Shown: positions 35,728-45,886, counted from the first letter of the stretch. The stretch: DNA of 64,000 nucleotides from Algoriphagus boritolerans DSM 17298 = JCM 18970 (GCF_900108085.1 NZ_FNVR01000001.1:124712-188711), one strand, 5' to 3'. The notes: generated by a model from the sequence alone, not told the origin. Program-made: numbers and translations.

Positions 35728-38700
35728 ATGGGAGTAAAGGTCTACAAAAAAATTGGAGTATTAATCGCCTTACTGTTAAGTATTTGGGGGATAAGCTTTG
35801 CCTTAAATCCTGCGCTTACCTGGAAATTAGCAGAAGCACCCTTTCCTCTGAAAGATTTTTTTTCCTCCTCCTTAGACGAAAAAGTCCTAGTCAATATCCC
35901 ACAATCCCGAGATACGCTGATTCAATCAGAAAATGCACGGGTTTTTAATACCGATGACATCGTAATTCCGATCCGGGAAGGATTTCCTTTTTGTGAGACT
36001 TTTATTGGATTTGATTTGAGGGATAATATTGTCCTTGGAGGAAATGCCGCCGCTGATCTTGAGCTGACAGGAAACTCCCTTCAGTTGACTGGTATTTCCA
36101 ATGACGAAAGTGGGTACATGTTCGTTGATATTCCCTTCTCATCTTTGTTTGGTCTGAAAGTATCCTTCGAGTTTTCCAATTTCGGAGGAACTGGGGCTGA
36201 TGGGGTAAGCTTTTTTATGTTCGATGGATCCATTTCTGCCAGTGATTTTCAGATTGGAGGAACCGGTGGAGCACTGGGATATACCTCTGTGAGAGCGACT
36301 TTAAATGAGGCCACCCTTATTAGCCCAGGACTAAGAGGGGCTTATTTGGGAATTGGATTTGATGAATTGGGAAATTTTGGCAACTCCCGAACTGGAAAAT
36401 TTGGAGGTTTTGAGGATCCTAATAATGACGATGCTCTTTCGAATACACCTCTTTTTCCACATTCAGTTGTTGTGAGGGGTCCCGTGGATGGTCCTCCTCC
36501 TTTGGCACCAGGGACACCATTTAGAGATTGGGATAGAATCAATGATTCTAAGAATGTTTCTGGGTCATTGACTCCCCCAAGATATCAGTCTTACAAGTTC
36601 ATAGACGGAAGAATTTTTGATCCGGCAAGTACCGGAATTGCAGGTACTTTTCCTCCTGTTTCAGTAGCCCCATATCTTCATCCTGAAAAATTTGAAATTG
36701 ATACGGATTCTTTTTCAGACTCTTGTCCTGATGAAGGTTTCAGAAAGGTTTTCCTTGACCTTAATCCTGTCGATGTCAATGATCCAACTCAGGGGTATAC
36801 CATAGAGATCCAGATGCTGATCAATGTGGGAGGAGTTATTAAGTTAGTCAATGTTTTTGATGGTCCTATTAATTATCCTTTTGCAGCCCCCGAGCTCCTG
36901 AAAGTCGGGTTTGCCGCGTCAACAGGTTTGCAAACAAATTACCATCAAATCCGAAATGTTACCGTACAAGTTTCCAATCAAAATGCATTGGAAAAACCAA
37001 TTGTTGAGCCACTTAGGAAGGAAGTTTGCGAGGGCGAAGTCAATACATTTGACTTGGAAGTTGAATTACGAAATGATGCTGCCAATGCATTTATTCGATG
37101 TATGCAGTTGTATTACTCTGAGAAGGATGCTTTGAATGTATTAGCAGCAAGTGGTACCAGTATTCCTTTTCCTCCTGCTGCTAATGTGAATTCGCTTTGT
37201 TCTACAGGTAATTGCATCGATCTACTCTGTCGGCCCGAGAGAGCATCCATAACAGCCTATGATAAGGTAACCGGCGAAGTTGCCGGGGAATTTCAGGTCT
37301 TGCTTGTTGATGAAGGTGGGGTAGAGGTACCTCGGGTAAGATTTGCCCCACAGCCCGGATATTCCGGCGAGACTACCATCTATTATACTGCCACCGATAA
37401 CTTCGGTCAAGTATCCGATCCAGAGTCCATCACGATTATCATCAATCCCCAGCCAGACCCGGTGATCACTACGCTGGATCCATTGGATTGGGAACAGCAG
37501 GAAGGGACTGATGTTCAGGTACTTTTGGAGTCCAGTGTGACCGATCCTGCCAATGATTACCAATGGATAAGAGATGGAGTCGAAATTCCGGGTGCTAATG
37601 GCACTACTTACCTGGCTACACAGGCTGGAGAATATGCGGTTGAAGTGACAACACCTCTAAACTGCGTCGGTATTTCTCAGGAGTCTGTTACGATCAGTAT
37701 TGTTGAAAACCTCGATCCTGATTTTGAGAATTCTCCATTGCCCGAAACTTGCGCCGATCTGGGAATAATTGAGGTCAAATTAAATAACCTCGCAGTCATC
37801 GGAATAGCATCAGATGGGACGACAGGCAATGAAAAGTGGAGAATAGTCGATTCCGAAGGAAATATCATCATCGATTGGACCTTCCTTGCAGCAGGGCAAA
37901 ATGAAATCCTTCAGGGAGATTTGGTTGCAGGAGATTATATTTTCCAATTGGGAGATGAATTTCGGTCCGGTCAGCCGGGAAGTGATGGAAAGCCACTTTA
38001 CAGGCATCAACTCCCTTTTACCATTTTACCGATTCAGTCACCCCTTCAGATTGCCGGAATTGGGGTGAGTCCCGAACTCTGCTTCGGAGAAGGAGGGACA
38101 GTGGAATTTACGGCATCAGGAGGGGAAGGGTCAGCTTCCTACACATTCAGCCTGACTAATACGTCCACTGGACAAGTTTTGAATCCAACTTCCGTCAACG
38201 GTAGCACCGCTGTATTTGAAGATGTTATGCAGGGAGATTACAACGCTGTCGTAAGTTCGGCTACTCGGTGTACTGCATCCGAACCCCTTACCATTACAGG
38301 TCCAGCTTCCCCAATAGCGCTCAATTTTGTGAATTCTGAGGGGATCTCCTGCGGTATCGCCGACAGTGGATTTATTACTTGGGAAGCAAGCGGAGGCACA
38401 CCTCCTTATTCTCTCGTTAACCTGACTAGAGATGGCATGACAGTGTCTAGCCCAGTCTTAACCCAGAACCCAAATCAGCAATTTGCCTTCACAAATCTTA
38501 CCGTCGGCCAGTATATTTTGACCGTCTCGGATGCCAATGGATGTGAAATATCCTCAGCACCGGTAGACCTGACCGAACTCCCGGCGCCGGTTTATGAGGT
38601 GAATGATTTGATCATTTGTGAAGGTGAAACAGCCAGCGTTCAGCCTCAAATTATAGAATTGAGTAATTCTCAGCCTGTATTCACTTGGACGACCCCTCTC

Positions 38701-41700
38701 GGTGATGTGCTTACAGGAAATACAACTCTAGCCGGAGTAACCTATACATTTCAGGATGATGGAGACCCTCAGACACCGCTTCTGCTTCAGATTACAGGTT
38801 TGAATCCTGGGACGTACAACTTCACCCTATCCATCACAGGTACTAATATTTGTACCCAACCCGATCAGATTGTCGAAATCACTGTTTCACCGGATCCGGT
38901 CGTTGCACAGGTTGACAAAACAAATCTTACCTGTTTCCAAAGTGGGGACGGAGTGTTGGAAGTGATCTTGGATCCAGGATTGGATCCGGCTGATTATACC
39001 TATGAACTCTTGGGTTATACAGGTGCCCAGGATTCGAACTTATTTGAAAATCTTCAGGCAGGAATGTATCAGATTCGGGTGGTAGATAAATTCAGCAATT
39101 GCGATACTGTAATAACTGACCTTGAAATTACCGAACCTCCGATTTTGGAGATCGTGGATTTGGTTCAAAATAATCCAAGCTGCAACCTTGAAAATGGTTC
39201 TTTTTCGTTTTCGGTTCAAGGGGGTACGCCGGATTATTCCCTGGAAATCAACAATACACCAATTGCCGACTTCGATCTTACCAAGACAGGTGAAAATTAC
39301 CTGATCGAAAATCTGCTACCCGGAAACTATACCGTACAGGTGACAGACTCCAAAAGCTGTGTAGTCAATTTACCTCAGCCAGTGGCTTTAGTCAATGATC
39401 AATTGGACCCGATTACTGTGGCACCTTTGGATACTCAAGTTTGTGAAGGAAATACTGCCACAATTACTCCGGCTGTGACTACCCCAGGGACTTTCCAGAT
39501 CCGCTGGTTTAAAGATCCGGCGGCAAGTGTTGAACTAGTATCCGGCCAGACAGATGCCGATGGGATTTCTTACCAGATCGTATCGGGAACCGGGGCTTTG
39601 AGTATTTCAGGACTTCAGTTGGGTCAGGTGTACCAGTATTTCATGGAAATTTCAGGTCCCCAGCTTTGCACTCTTGTGGAAATGGCCCAAGTAGAAGTGG
39701 TAGAGCCCATCTCCGCGGTGGTGGATGTCTCACCAATTACTTGTTTTGGCGATACAGACGGCACGCTTACGATTTTACCTTCTGGAGGCAATGGGAATTA
39801 CGAAGTAAGTATCAACGGTTCTCCCTTTGTCACAAACTTGTTTTATGATAATCTTGCTCCAGGGGATTACACGGTCGATATCAGAAACGATATTTTCTGT
39901 GAATACTCCACTTCAGTGGCAATTGAAAGTCCTGCAAATCCCATTGCGATCAATGAACCAACAATCGAAAGATCCTCTTGTGGCCAGGATAACGGTGCTA
40001 TTAGAGATCTTATAATTACGGGAGGTTGGGGAGAATACCAGGTGGAATGGAGAAAGGGTTCTCTTACAGGGACACTTGTAACAGGTACTATTTCCGAAGC
40101 ATTAAACTTGGCACCTGATACTTATTATTTGATAGTTAAAGATAAAGAAGGCTGTGTGGTCAGCTTTGATTTCATAATTGAAGAATCCTCAGATCCTGTC
40201 TATGACTTGGTTCCTCCCATCAATTCCTGTACTTCCGATCAGGTAATAATAAGACCGATTCATTTGGCTCCGGATCCTTCCCTTCCTCCTGCAGCAGCTA
40301 CAGAGGTAAGATGGTACACAGGTCCCGGACAAACTGGCTTAATTCAAAACGGAGCCGATCCAACCCTGCCAGCTGTGGTGTACACGATTGACGATTCAGA
40401 TTGGTTAAATCCTGAATTGGTCATTGAAGGACTTCCTGCGGGGAATCATGATTTTTACTTTTATGTGGTTTGTACCGGACAGGAACTTAAAGTGGATGTA
40501 GGAGTTTTTGAAACCCCTTCTGTCCAAATAGAGACAGATCCAGTCCTTTGTTTTGGAGACAGCAATGGAAAAATCCGGATTACTAATGATCTTCCTGAAT
40601 ACACATTTAGCCTAAATTCAGCTGCACCTACTACAAAATCAGCAATCGAAGCGCTGAACCTGCCCGCAGGAAACTATACACTGGTGGTCAACACACCGGC
40701 AGGTTCTTGCCCTCAAACCGTTTCCTTTGCCATCGATGGTCCTCAGGCAGCCTTGACTACCACTCCCTTAACTAAAATAGATCCGGGATGCGGCGCCCCT
40801 AATGGTAAACTCGAACTCACAGTGACCGGTGGTTGGTTGCCACATACCTTAGAAATATTTAAAGATGGAGCCAGTCAGGGAACTCAGACTGCCACTCAGT
40901 CCAATATTGTTCTCAATGGATACCGTCCGGGAGAATATTATATCATCATTACAGATGCTGAGGGCTGTACCCTAACTACAAATACCGTGAATTTGGTGGA
41001 TGGACCTACCCAAGTTCTGGTTGATAAAGTTGAAATTTGCCTTGGGGAGACTGTCGTATTGTCTCCTGAGCTTGCCCCGGTTGCCCCGGGAGCCGTGTTT
41101 GAATGGTTTTTTGATGCTGCAAAAACTCAACCTATCATCAGCAATCCAGCCCCTGCACCAGATGGAGTAATCTATCAAATTAACCCGACCACAGGACAGC
41201 TTACAATTTCCCAACTACCCGCAACTGATTTTAACTTTTACGTCACAGCATCCGGACCGGGTGTATGTCCGGGATTTACAGGCATTGGCGCTGTCGAGGT
41301 ACACGAAATACCCACCGCTACCACGCAAATAGATAATGAGGTTTGCTATGGTGATGGGGGTACTATTACTGTCATTGCCAGCGGAGGATCGGGTAATTAT
41401 ACGTATAGTTTAAATGGTGCTGCATTTGTTAATTCCAATAGTTTCCAGGTACCCATAGGGATTCATACTATTGAGGTGTTGACGGCCGAAGGCTGTAGCT
41501 TTGTTCTTGATAACATTTCCGTGACGGGCCCATCCGAAGCATTACTGGTTGAGAATATCGAGCAGGACAACCCATCATGTGATACGGATAATGGTCAGGT
41601 AAGATTTGAAATAAGAGGAGGATATGAGCCTTACTCAATCACTGTAATCCAAAACGGAAATGTCACCCGCAACTTGACATTGCCATCTGCGGGACCAATG

Positions 41701-42897
41701 AGTATCCCAAATTTGGGTGAAGGGACTTATACCTTTGAGATCACAGATGATCAGGGTTGCGTGTACCAAGTTCCGGGTACCCTCGATCTGAAAGAGGTTC
41801 CCAGCCTGATAACCGCGCCGAATGACGTGATTTGTGAAGGTGAAACCTCAGTGTTGACCCCTAGCTTACCTCAAAATATCTCGAACCCAAATTATACTTG
41901 GTCTTTCGATGCAGCCGGAAATAATCAGATAACTTCAGGCGTAGTCAATAATGTGACTTTCTCTCTAGCACCCAATGGCGAATTAAGTATTGAAGGGCTA
42001 CCTCCATCCAATACTCCTTATACGTATTATATCATGGCTTCTGGTCCGGGAATCTGTGGGATTTCTCCAATGCCAGTACAGGTGATAGTGCATGCTTTGC
42101 CAAATTTAAGAGTCTCAAATCCTTCCATTGTTTGTGATCCTGCAGGTACGGTGGATTTATCGGATTACATCGAAGGATTTAATCCATCAGTTTACGACTA
42201 CAATGTGGTAAGCCCAAATGGTTCGGCACTGAGACTTGACGAAATTGATCATGTGAATCTTTCTGGAGATTATAGAGTAAGTTCTTCATTGAAAGGTACA
42301 AGCTGCTGGAACCCCGCCCAAAGAATTCGAGTCCTCATAGCCGAAGAGGAGTTGATTGCTAATTTTGAATATGAATTTGATTTGGGAGATGGTGTCCTTG
42401 TTCCCAATACAATTGTTCAGATACAGGAGGATGTCTTGTTCAAAGATCTTTCTGTAGGTAATGTGATGATTTGGAATTGGGATTTCGGCGATGGAAATTC
42501 CAGTGGTGAACAAAATCCGGTGCATCAATTTCAGGAAAAAGGAACCTACACCGTGACACTGACAGCTATTGATTCGATAGGTTGTATTTCTACTTATCAG
42601 ATCGTAATTACAGTCAACGCGGATTATAATATTATGATTCCTAACGCCTTTACTCCTGATGGTTTTAAAAATCAGTACTTTAAACCGTATTACAGAGGGA
42701 TTGCATCTATGGAATTCTACATCTTCAATACTTGGGGAGAGCTTATCTATAAGGCTGAATCCTTGGAAGATTTAGGATGGGATGGCTATCATAATGGAAG
42801 GCCTGCGATCAATGGCAATTACGTGTTTAGGGGAGTCTTCATGACTAGGGGCGGTGATAGGGTAGAGAAGTCGGGAGTATTCATCCTAATTAGATAG
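35728..42897 (+). CDS. Giant secreted adhesin: L-type lectin domain, Ig-like and SprB-type repeats, PKD, T9SS type B sorting domain
   Basis: A 2389-residue exported protein. A signal peptide lies at about 1-26. An L-type lectin-like domain spans about 90-415 (GGTGADGVSFFMFDG with metal-binding Asp, LRGAYLGIGFDELGN, then LLKVGFAASTGL). From about 560 to 2200 Ig-like modules beginning ICEGET or VCEGNT alternate with pairs of SprB-type repeats (SGG-x-x-x-Y-x-SL ... GxYTxxVxDxxGC), about nine of the latter. A PKD domain follows (WNWDFGDGNSSGEQNPVHQF), and the last ~85 residues are the gliding-motility C-terminal domain (IPNAFTPDG ... FNTWGELIY ... WDGYHNGRPAINGNYVFRG). It is expected on the cell surface as a glycan-binding adhesin. 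Confidence 0.88.
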   Translation: MGVKVYKKIGVLIALLLSIWGISFALNPALTWKLAEAPFPLKDFFSSSLDEKVLVNIPQSRDTLIQSENARVFNTDDIVIPIREGFPFCETFIGFDLRDNIVLGGNAAADLELTGNSLQLTGISNDESGYMFVDIPFSSLFGLKVSFEFSNFGGTGADGVSFFMFDGSISASDFQIGGTGGALGYTSVRATLNEATLISPGLRGAYLGIGFDELGNFGNSRTGKFGGFEDPNNDDALSNTPLFPHSVVVRGPVDGPPPLAPGTPFRDWDRINDSKNVSGSLTPPRYQSYKFIDGRIFDPASTGIAGTFPPVSVAPYLHPEKFEIDTDSFSDSCPDEGFRKVFLDLNPVDVNDPTQGYTIEIQMLINVGGVIKLVNVFDGPINYPFAAPELLKVGFAASTGLQTNYHQIRNVTVQVSNQNALEKPIVEPLRKEVCEGEVNTFDLEVELRNDAANAFIRCMQLYYSEKDALNVLAASGTSIPFPPAANVNSLCSTGNCIDLLCRPERASITAYDKVTGEVAGEFQVLLVDEGGVEVPRVRFAPQPGYSGETTIYYTATDNFGQVSDPESITIIINPQPDPVITTLDPLDWEQQEGTDVQVLLESSVTDPANDYQWIRDGVEIPGANGTTYLATQAGEYAVEVTTPLNCVGISQESVTISIVENLDPDFENSPLPETCADLGIIEVKLNNLAVIGIASDGTTGNEKWRIVDSEGNIIIDWTFLAAGQNEILQGDLVAGDYIFQLGDEFRSGQPGSDGKPLYRHQLPFTILPIQSPLQIAGIGVSPELCFGEGGTVEFTASGGEGSASYTFSLTNTSTGQVLNPTSVNGSTAVFEDVMQGDYNAVVSSATRCTASEPLTITGPASPIALNFVNSEGISCGIADSGFITWEASGGTPPYSLVNLTRDGMTVSSPVLTQNPNQQFAFTNLTVGQYILTVSDANGCEISSAPVDLTELPAPVYEVNDLIICEGETASVQPQIIELSNSQPVFTWTTPLGDVLTGNTTLAGVTYTFQDDGDPQTPLLLQITGLNPGTYNFTLSITGTNICTQPDQIVEITVSPDPVVAQVDKTNLTCFQSGDGVLEVILDPGLDPADYTYELLGYTGAQDSNLFENLQAGMYQIRVVDKFSNCDTVITDLEITEPPILEIVDLVQNNPSCNLENGSFSFSVQGGTPDYSLEINNTPIADFDLTKTGENYLIENLLPGNYTVQVTDSKSCVVNLPQPVALVNDQLDPITVAPLDTQVCEGNTATITPAVTTPGTFQIRWFKDPAASVELVSGQTDADGISYQIVSGTGALSISGLQLGQVYQYFMEISGPQLCTLVEMAQVEVVEPISAVVDVSPITCFGDTDGTLTILPSGGNGNYEVSINGSPFVTNLFYDNLAPGDYTVDIRNDIFCEYSTSVAIESPANPIAINEPTIERSSCGQDNGAIRDLIITGGWGEYQVEWRKGSLTGTLVTGTISEALNLAPDTYYLIVKDKEGCVVSFDFIIEESSDPVYDLVPPINSCTSDQVIIRPIHLAPDPSLPPAAATEVRWYTGPGQTGLIQNGADPTLPAVVYTIDDSDWLNPELVIEGLPAGNHDFYFYVVCTGQELKVDVGVFETPSVQIETDPVLCFGDSNGKIRITNDLPEYTFSLNSAAPTTKSAIEALNLPAGNYTLVVNTPAGSCPQTVSFAIDGPQAALTTTPLTKIDPGCGAPNGKLELTVTGGWLPHTLEIFKDGASQGTQTATQSNIVLNGYRPGEYYIIITDAEGCTLTTNTVNLVDGPTQVLVDKVEICLGETVVLSPELAPVAPGAVFEWFFDAAKTQPIISNPAPAPDGVIYQINPTTGQLTISQLPATDFNFYVTASGPGVCPGFTGIGAVEVHEIPTATTQIDNEVCYGDGGTITVIASGGSGNYTYSLNGAAFVNSNSFQVPIGIHTIEVLTAEGCSFVLDNISVTGPSEALLVENIEQDNPSCDTDNGQVRFEIRGGYEPYSITVIQNGNVTRNLTLPSAGPMSIPNLGEGTYTFEITDDQGCVYQVPGTLDLKEVPSLITAPNDVICEGETSVLTPSLPQNISNPNYTWSFDAAGNNQITSGVVNNVTFSLAPNGELSIEGLPPSNTPYTYYIMASGPGICGISPMPVQVIVHALPNLRVSNPSIVCDPAGTVDLSDYIEGFNPSVYDYNVVSPNGSALRLDEIDHVNLSGDYRVSSSLKGTSCWNPAQRIRVLIAEEELIANFEYEFDLGDGVLVPNTIVQIQEDVLFKDLSVGNVMIWNWDFGDGNSSGEQNPVHQFQEKGTYTVTLTAIDSIGCISTYQIVITVNADYNIMIPNAFTPDGFKNQYFKPYYRGIASMEFYIFNTWGELIYKAESLEDLGWDGYHNGRPAINGNYVFRGVFMTRGGDRVEKSGVFILIR

Positions 42898-42913
42898 ACC
42901 ATAAGTAGGTTTC

Positions 42914-43114
42914 TTAATATTTATTTGAAATGATCTTATAGAGTTTGACTGGAAATAAATCATCTACCTCCATTTTAGGAAACTCATCGGGTTTCCTTTT
43001 GATATTAAATTTATTGCTGCCTTTATTCTTGGGCTTTCTGGCGATTCTAAAGGGATTGAATAGGGATTGGAGACTTTTTCTAATAGTTTTGTAAAATGAT
43101 TTTAAGCTATTCAC
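42914..43114 (-). CDS. Possible small basic protein
   Basis: A 66-residue reading frame on the minus strand, rich in Lys and Arg, with NPFRIARKPKNKG in the middle and a C-terminal half EFPKMEVDDLFPVKLYKII. Codon third positions look gene-like, and it fills the otherwise empty 198-bp gap after the adhesin gene; its start overlaps the next + strand gene by 19 bp. I do not recognise a family. It may be a chance reading frame. Confidence 0.3.
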   Translation of the reverse strand: MNSLKSFYKTIRKSLQSLFNPFRIARKPKNKGSNKFNIKRKPDEFPKMEVDDLFPVKLYKIISNKY

Positions 43115-44064
43115 TTATCTTTTTGGTGCTTTTGCTTATTGGACTTGTCTATTATCGAATAGCAAACCACTATGGAATAGTCGATGAACCAAACCAACGT
43201 TCTTCTCACACAAAAGTAACAGTTCGGGGAGGGGGGATACTGTTTCCGGCTGCTGTAATTTTTTGGTGGGTAAGCACAGACTTTATGAATACATGGATGG
43301 TTTTGGGAATCATCTGGATATCAACCATCAGCATGTTGGATGATATGTTCACGGTATCTCGGAAACTCCGTTTTGGAGTTCAGTTTTTGGCACTTTCTAT
43401 GGCATTTTTTGATTTGGGTGTATTTGAACAAGAACCTTGGTGGGTACTTCCCATCCTTTATTTTGTGGCACTTGGGATTATCAATGCTATCAATTTTATG
43501 GATGGAATTAATGGAATGTCAGGTGTTTATGGCTTGGTTTTTTTCGGGTCCCTATTAAGTATCTATGAGTACATGCCTATATTTGATGAAACCCTCATCA
43601 GATATGTCTTACTGGCAATTCTTGTCTTTCTGATTTTCAACTTTCGAAAAAAAGCCTTCATGTTTGCCGGCGATATCGGAAGCATTTCATTGGCCTATCT
43701 CATGATTTATTTTCTGGTTCAATGGTACCTCGCAGCACACAATTGGACCATTGTCTTTTTGCTTTTAGTTTATGGTGCAGATAGCTTTATCACCCTGGGA
43801 CAGCGGCTCCTTCGTGGACAAAATGTGGCTTTACCCCACAGAACTCACCTTTACCAGATTTTTGCGAATGAACTCAATAAGGATCACGTTTTGATTGCCT
43901 TGGTTTATGGACTTTTGCAACTCGCCTTTAATGTCGTTTTTTTCATTTTTCCCCAATCTTACCCTAATTCACTGGTCGGTGCCCTGGTCCTGATAGTTAC
44001 TGCCCTGATCTACCTGACCATCAAAACCCCATTGATCAAGAGATTTAAAGTCTTTGAAGAATAA
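43096..44064 (+). CDS. Polyprenyl-phosphate HexNAc-1-phosphate transferase (WecA/MraY family)
   Basis: A 322-residue membrane protein with about ten helices. Family motifs are present: GIVDEPNQRSSHTKVTVRGG on the first cytoplasmic loop, LDDMFTVSRKLRFGVQFLA with the DD pair, NAINFMDGINGMSG, the MFAGDIGSI Asp and the basic PHRTHLYQ loop. It links a HexNAc-1-phosphate to undecaprenyl phosphate, the first step of lipid-linked glycan assembly. It is the only initiating transferase in the window, so it is a good candidate to start the repeat unit for the 1-29 kb locus. Two terminator-like hairpins follow. Confidence 0.87.
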   Translation: MILSYSLIFLVLLLIGLVYYRIANHYGIVDEPNQRSSHTKVTVRGGGILFPAAVIFWWVSTDFMNTWMVLGIIWISTISMLDDMFTVSRKLRFGVQFLALSMAFFDLGVFEQEPWWVLPILYFVALGIINAINFMDGINGMSGVYGLVFFGSLLSIYEYMPIFDETLIRYVLLAILVFLIFNFRKKAFMFAGDIGSISLAYLMIYFLVQWYLAAHNWTIVFLLLVYGADSFITLGQRLLRGQNVALPHRTHLYQIFANELNKDHVLIALVYGLLQLAFNVVFFIFPQSYPNSLVGALVLIVTALIYLTIKTPLIKRFKVFEE

Positions 44065-44265
44065 CCTATCCTTAACAGGTTCTTTTCTGAGTGATCAGTA
44101 TTAAATCAAAAACAATAACCTTGGACTTTTGGACCCCGAACCTCTTGTTAATTCTTCGAGGGTTGATAAGGTTCTCGAACCGTTAGTCAATTCATCGGTT
44201 AACCAATTAGTCACTCCCATTAACAGCTTCAACAAGCCCTGCATCCCTAGCATTCAGCCCAAAAG

Positions 44266-44295
44266 AAAAGACCTTTGGATCCCAAAGGTCTTTTT
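44266..44295 (+). terminator. Intrinsic terminator after the WecA-like gene
   Basis: GACCTTTGG (44270-44278), loop ATC, CCAAAGGTC (44282-44290), then TTTTT, with AAAA before the stem pairing to the T-run. Confidence 0.85.
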
Positions 44296-44360
44296 AATTA
44301 GGCGAATGCCTGACTTAAAACTTAACACATTTCAAATTTCACTGAAAAAAAGGGCTTTGG

Positions 44361-44385
44361 AAATACCCTCTATAGGGTATTTTTT
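44361..44385 (+). terminator. Second terminator-like hairpin
   Basis: AAATACCC (44361-44368), loop TCTATA, GGGTATTT (44375-44382), then more T. It stands about 70 bp after the first terminator and may be a back-up stop. Confidence 0.7.
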
Positions 44386-44498
44386 GAATGTTTTAAAAGT
44401 TTAAGATATCTTTTTCTTTGTTTTTTCACATTTTCGGCCGATGAATGAACACTCCCATCACTTCCAAACCCCTTAACCCTTGAACCCCAAACTTTGAA

Positions 44499-44560
44499 CA
44501 ATTAGTCAACTCAACCATTCAACAGTTAATCAATTTGTCGGTGCTACAATTAACCCTTAA
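44499..44560 (+). repeat. Dispersed intergenic motif (AACAAnTAGTCAA type)
   Basis: AACAATTAGTCAACTCAACC followed by ATTCAACAGTT and then ACCCTTAACC closely resembles the copy at 29331. A partial copy (CCGTTAGTCAATTCATCGG) lies at about 44178-44200. Confidence 0.5.
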
Positions 44561-44812
44561 CCGATCCCAACCCTTGAGCCCTTAACACTTCTATAATTCC
44601 TAAATTTGAAAGTTTACCATTTTCAAAGAAACCTACCAATCTTTAGAAAAATTAACCAACCCGACCAAGTTAATTTATCTCCTTTTAAAATATCGCTTCC
44701 GTTTGGAATAGCCTTTGCCTTAATTTGGTCAGTTTTTATTTACTTTACACCACAATTTATCGCCCAAATCTGACACCTTATAATTCACTTAACAAAACTA
44801 ATTTACAAAAAG

Positions 44813-45283
44813 ATGAAACAATCCATGTTCGCTTTTTCACTCAAAAAAATCCTCTTTCTGGCCTTATTCATAACACTGGCCATAGGTGCCTGTAAGAGTA
44901 AAAAGAAAGCTGCCACACCTGCACCTGCTCCAGCAACCGTAGAGCAGCCAGTTCAGCAAGCTCCTCCACCTGCTCCTACAAGATCCGCAGAAGAAATCGC
45001 CGCAGAAAAACTCGAGAATTACTTCAATTCAGTTGCTGCAGCAGGAAATGCTTCGATGGCCAACCAGTCCATTCAGGAAACTTTGGCAATGTTTTCCAAT
45101 CAAGAAACTCCCGTTTTGATCGTGATCCACGAGGAAAATGGCATCAAAGATTACGATGAGCCTACTACTATTAAAAAGTACCTCGAATACCTAAAAGATA
45201 CCAAGAAAAACCTTAACTACATCTCTGATATCAGAATGGATGCAGGGGGTAAGGTTTCCGAACTGGAACTGAGAAGAAAATAA
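44813..45283 (+). CDS. Hypothetical lipoprotein
   Basis: A 156-residue protein with a lipoprotein signal peptide whose lipobox ends AIGAC. A Lys-rich then Pro/Ala-rich linker follows the Cys, suggesting a spacer from the membrane. The globular C-terminal part (about 60-156) includes LENYFNSVAAAG, ETPVLIVIHEENG, DYDEPTTIKKYLEYL and the final KVSELELRR strand, a layout like small alpha+beta (NTF2-like) folds, but I do not recognise the family. It is 27 bp upstream of the next exported protein gene and starts a run of four such genes. Confidence 0.72.
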   Translation: MKQSMFAFSLKKILFLALFITLAIGACKSKKKAATPAPAPATVEQPVQQAPPPAPTRSAEEIAAEKLENYFNSVAAAGNASMANQSIQETLAMFSNQETPVLIVIHEENGIKDYDEPTTIKKYLEYLKDTKKNLNYISDIRMDAGGKVSELELRRK

Positions 45284-45310
45284 TCATCATCTAGCTAACC
45301 TGAAATTAAA

Positions 45311-45886
45311 ATGAACAATAAATTAATACTCTTTCTGGGACTGTTCCTTTCTACCTCCATGGTGGCTTTGGCACAGGACAACATCAGTCCGGCACGAAAG
45401 CAAGCCATTGATTCACTTGCTTTGGAAAAAGTAAAGGACCTTTCTAAATACATCTCCATTATCGGTAGCAAAGAAACCCAATTCTCTGAGGCTAATCGTG
45501 TAATGGACCGTGCTGAGGAGCTTTTTGCACCTGGTGCCGAAATGGGAGTCTCTTCCATCAATACACAGGAAATCGCTTACTACAAGGTAAGAAGATACTT
45601 CGAGCGTCTTATGGCTCTCAACTATGACCGCGTGAATATTACCTGGTACGATATCCAGTACATCTCTGACTTGGAAAGACAGCCTGATGGACGATATGTG
45701 GGAGTAATCACCATTTATCAGCGATTCGAAGGTACCTCGATCGAGACAGGTATGAACTATAAAGATACCACCAAGAAGGACATCACCATCTACGTGGAGA
45801 AAAAACAAACTCAGATAGCCGGTCGTACGATTGAATTCTGGGACGTCATGCTTGGAGACGTACGAGTGACCGAAACTTCCGCATGA
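45311..45886 (+). CDS. Hypothetical exported protein
   Basis: A 191-residue protein with a cleavable signal peptide (LILFLGLFLSTSMVALAQ). The mature part contains ISIIGSKETQF, then AEELFAPGAEM, VRRYFERLMAL and a strand-rich end (YVGVITIYQRFEGTS, DITIYVEKK). The IGxxET landmark, the helix after it and the later beta-strands can be lined up with the N-terminal domain of the leucine-rich-repeat protein two genes downstream. No known function. The stop overlaps the next ATG by 4 bp. Confidence 0.72.
   Translation: MNNKLILFLGLFLSTSMVALAQDNISPARKQAIDSLALEKVKDLSKYISIIGSKETQFSEANRVMDRAEELFAPGAEMGVSSINTQEIAYYKVRRYFERLMALNYDRVNITWYDIQYISDLERQPDGRYVGVITIYQRFEGTSIETGMNYKDTTKKDITIYVEKKQTQIAGRTIEFWDVMLGDVRVTETSA

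Larger units (their letters stand above)
44065..44812 (+). other. 748-bp intergenic region with hairpins and dispersed motif copies
   Basis: No convincing gene. An apparent reading frame at 44129-44404 runs straight through two terminator hairpins and repeat-like sequence. The region holds the terminators listed separately, pieces rich in TTAGTCAATTC and AACCCTTAACC, and an AT-rich segment ahead of the ATG at 44813. No firm promoter was identified. Confidence 0.6.

Noticed and set aside
36342..36542. Several 60-115-codon frames opposite or within the adhesin gene
   Set aside because: All lie inside the 2389-residue coding region, whose domains are clear from end to end.
38110..41790. Long repeated region as a possible CRISPR or tandem DNA repeat
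   Set aside because: The repetition is at the protein level (SprB-type and Ig-like modules) with strongly diverged DNA, inside one open reading frame.
44129..44404. 91-codon open frame after the WecA-like gene
   Set aside because: It runs through two terminator hairpins and dispersed repeat sequence, and its product reflects the repeats (PLVNSS occurs twice).
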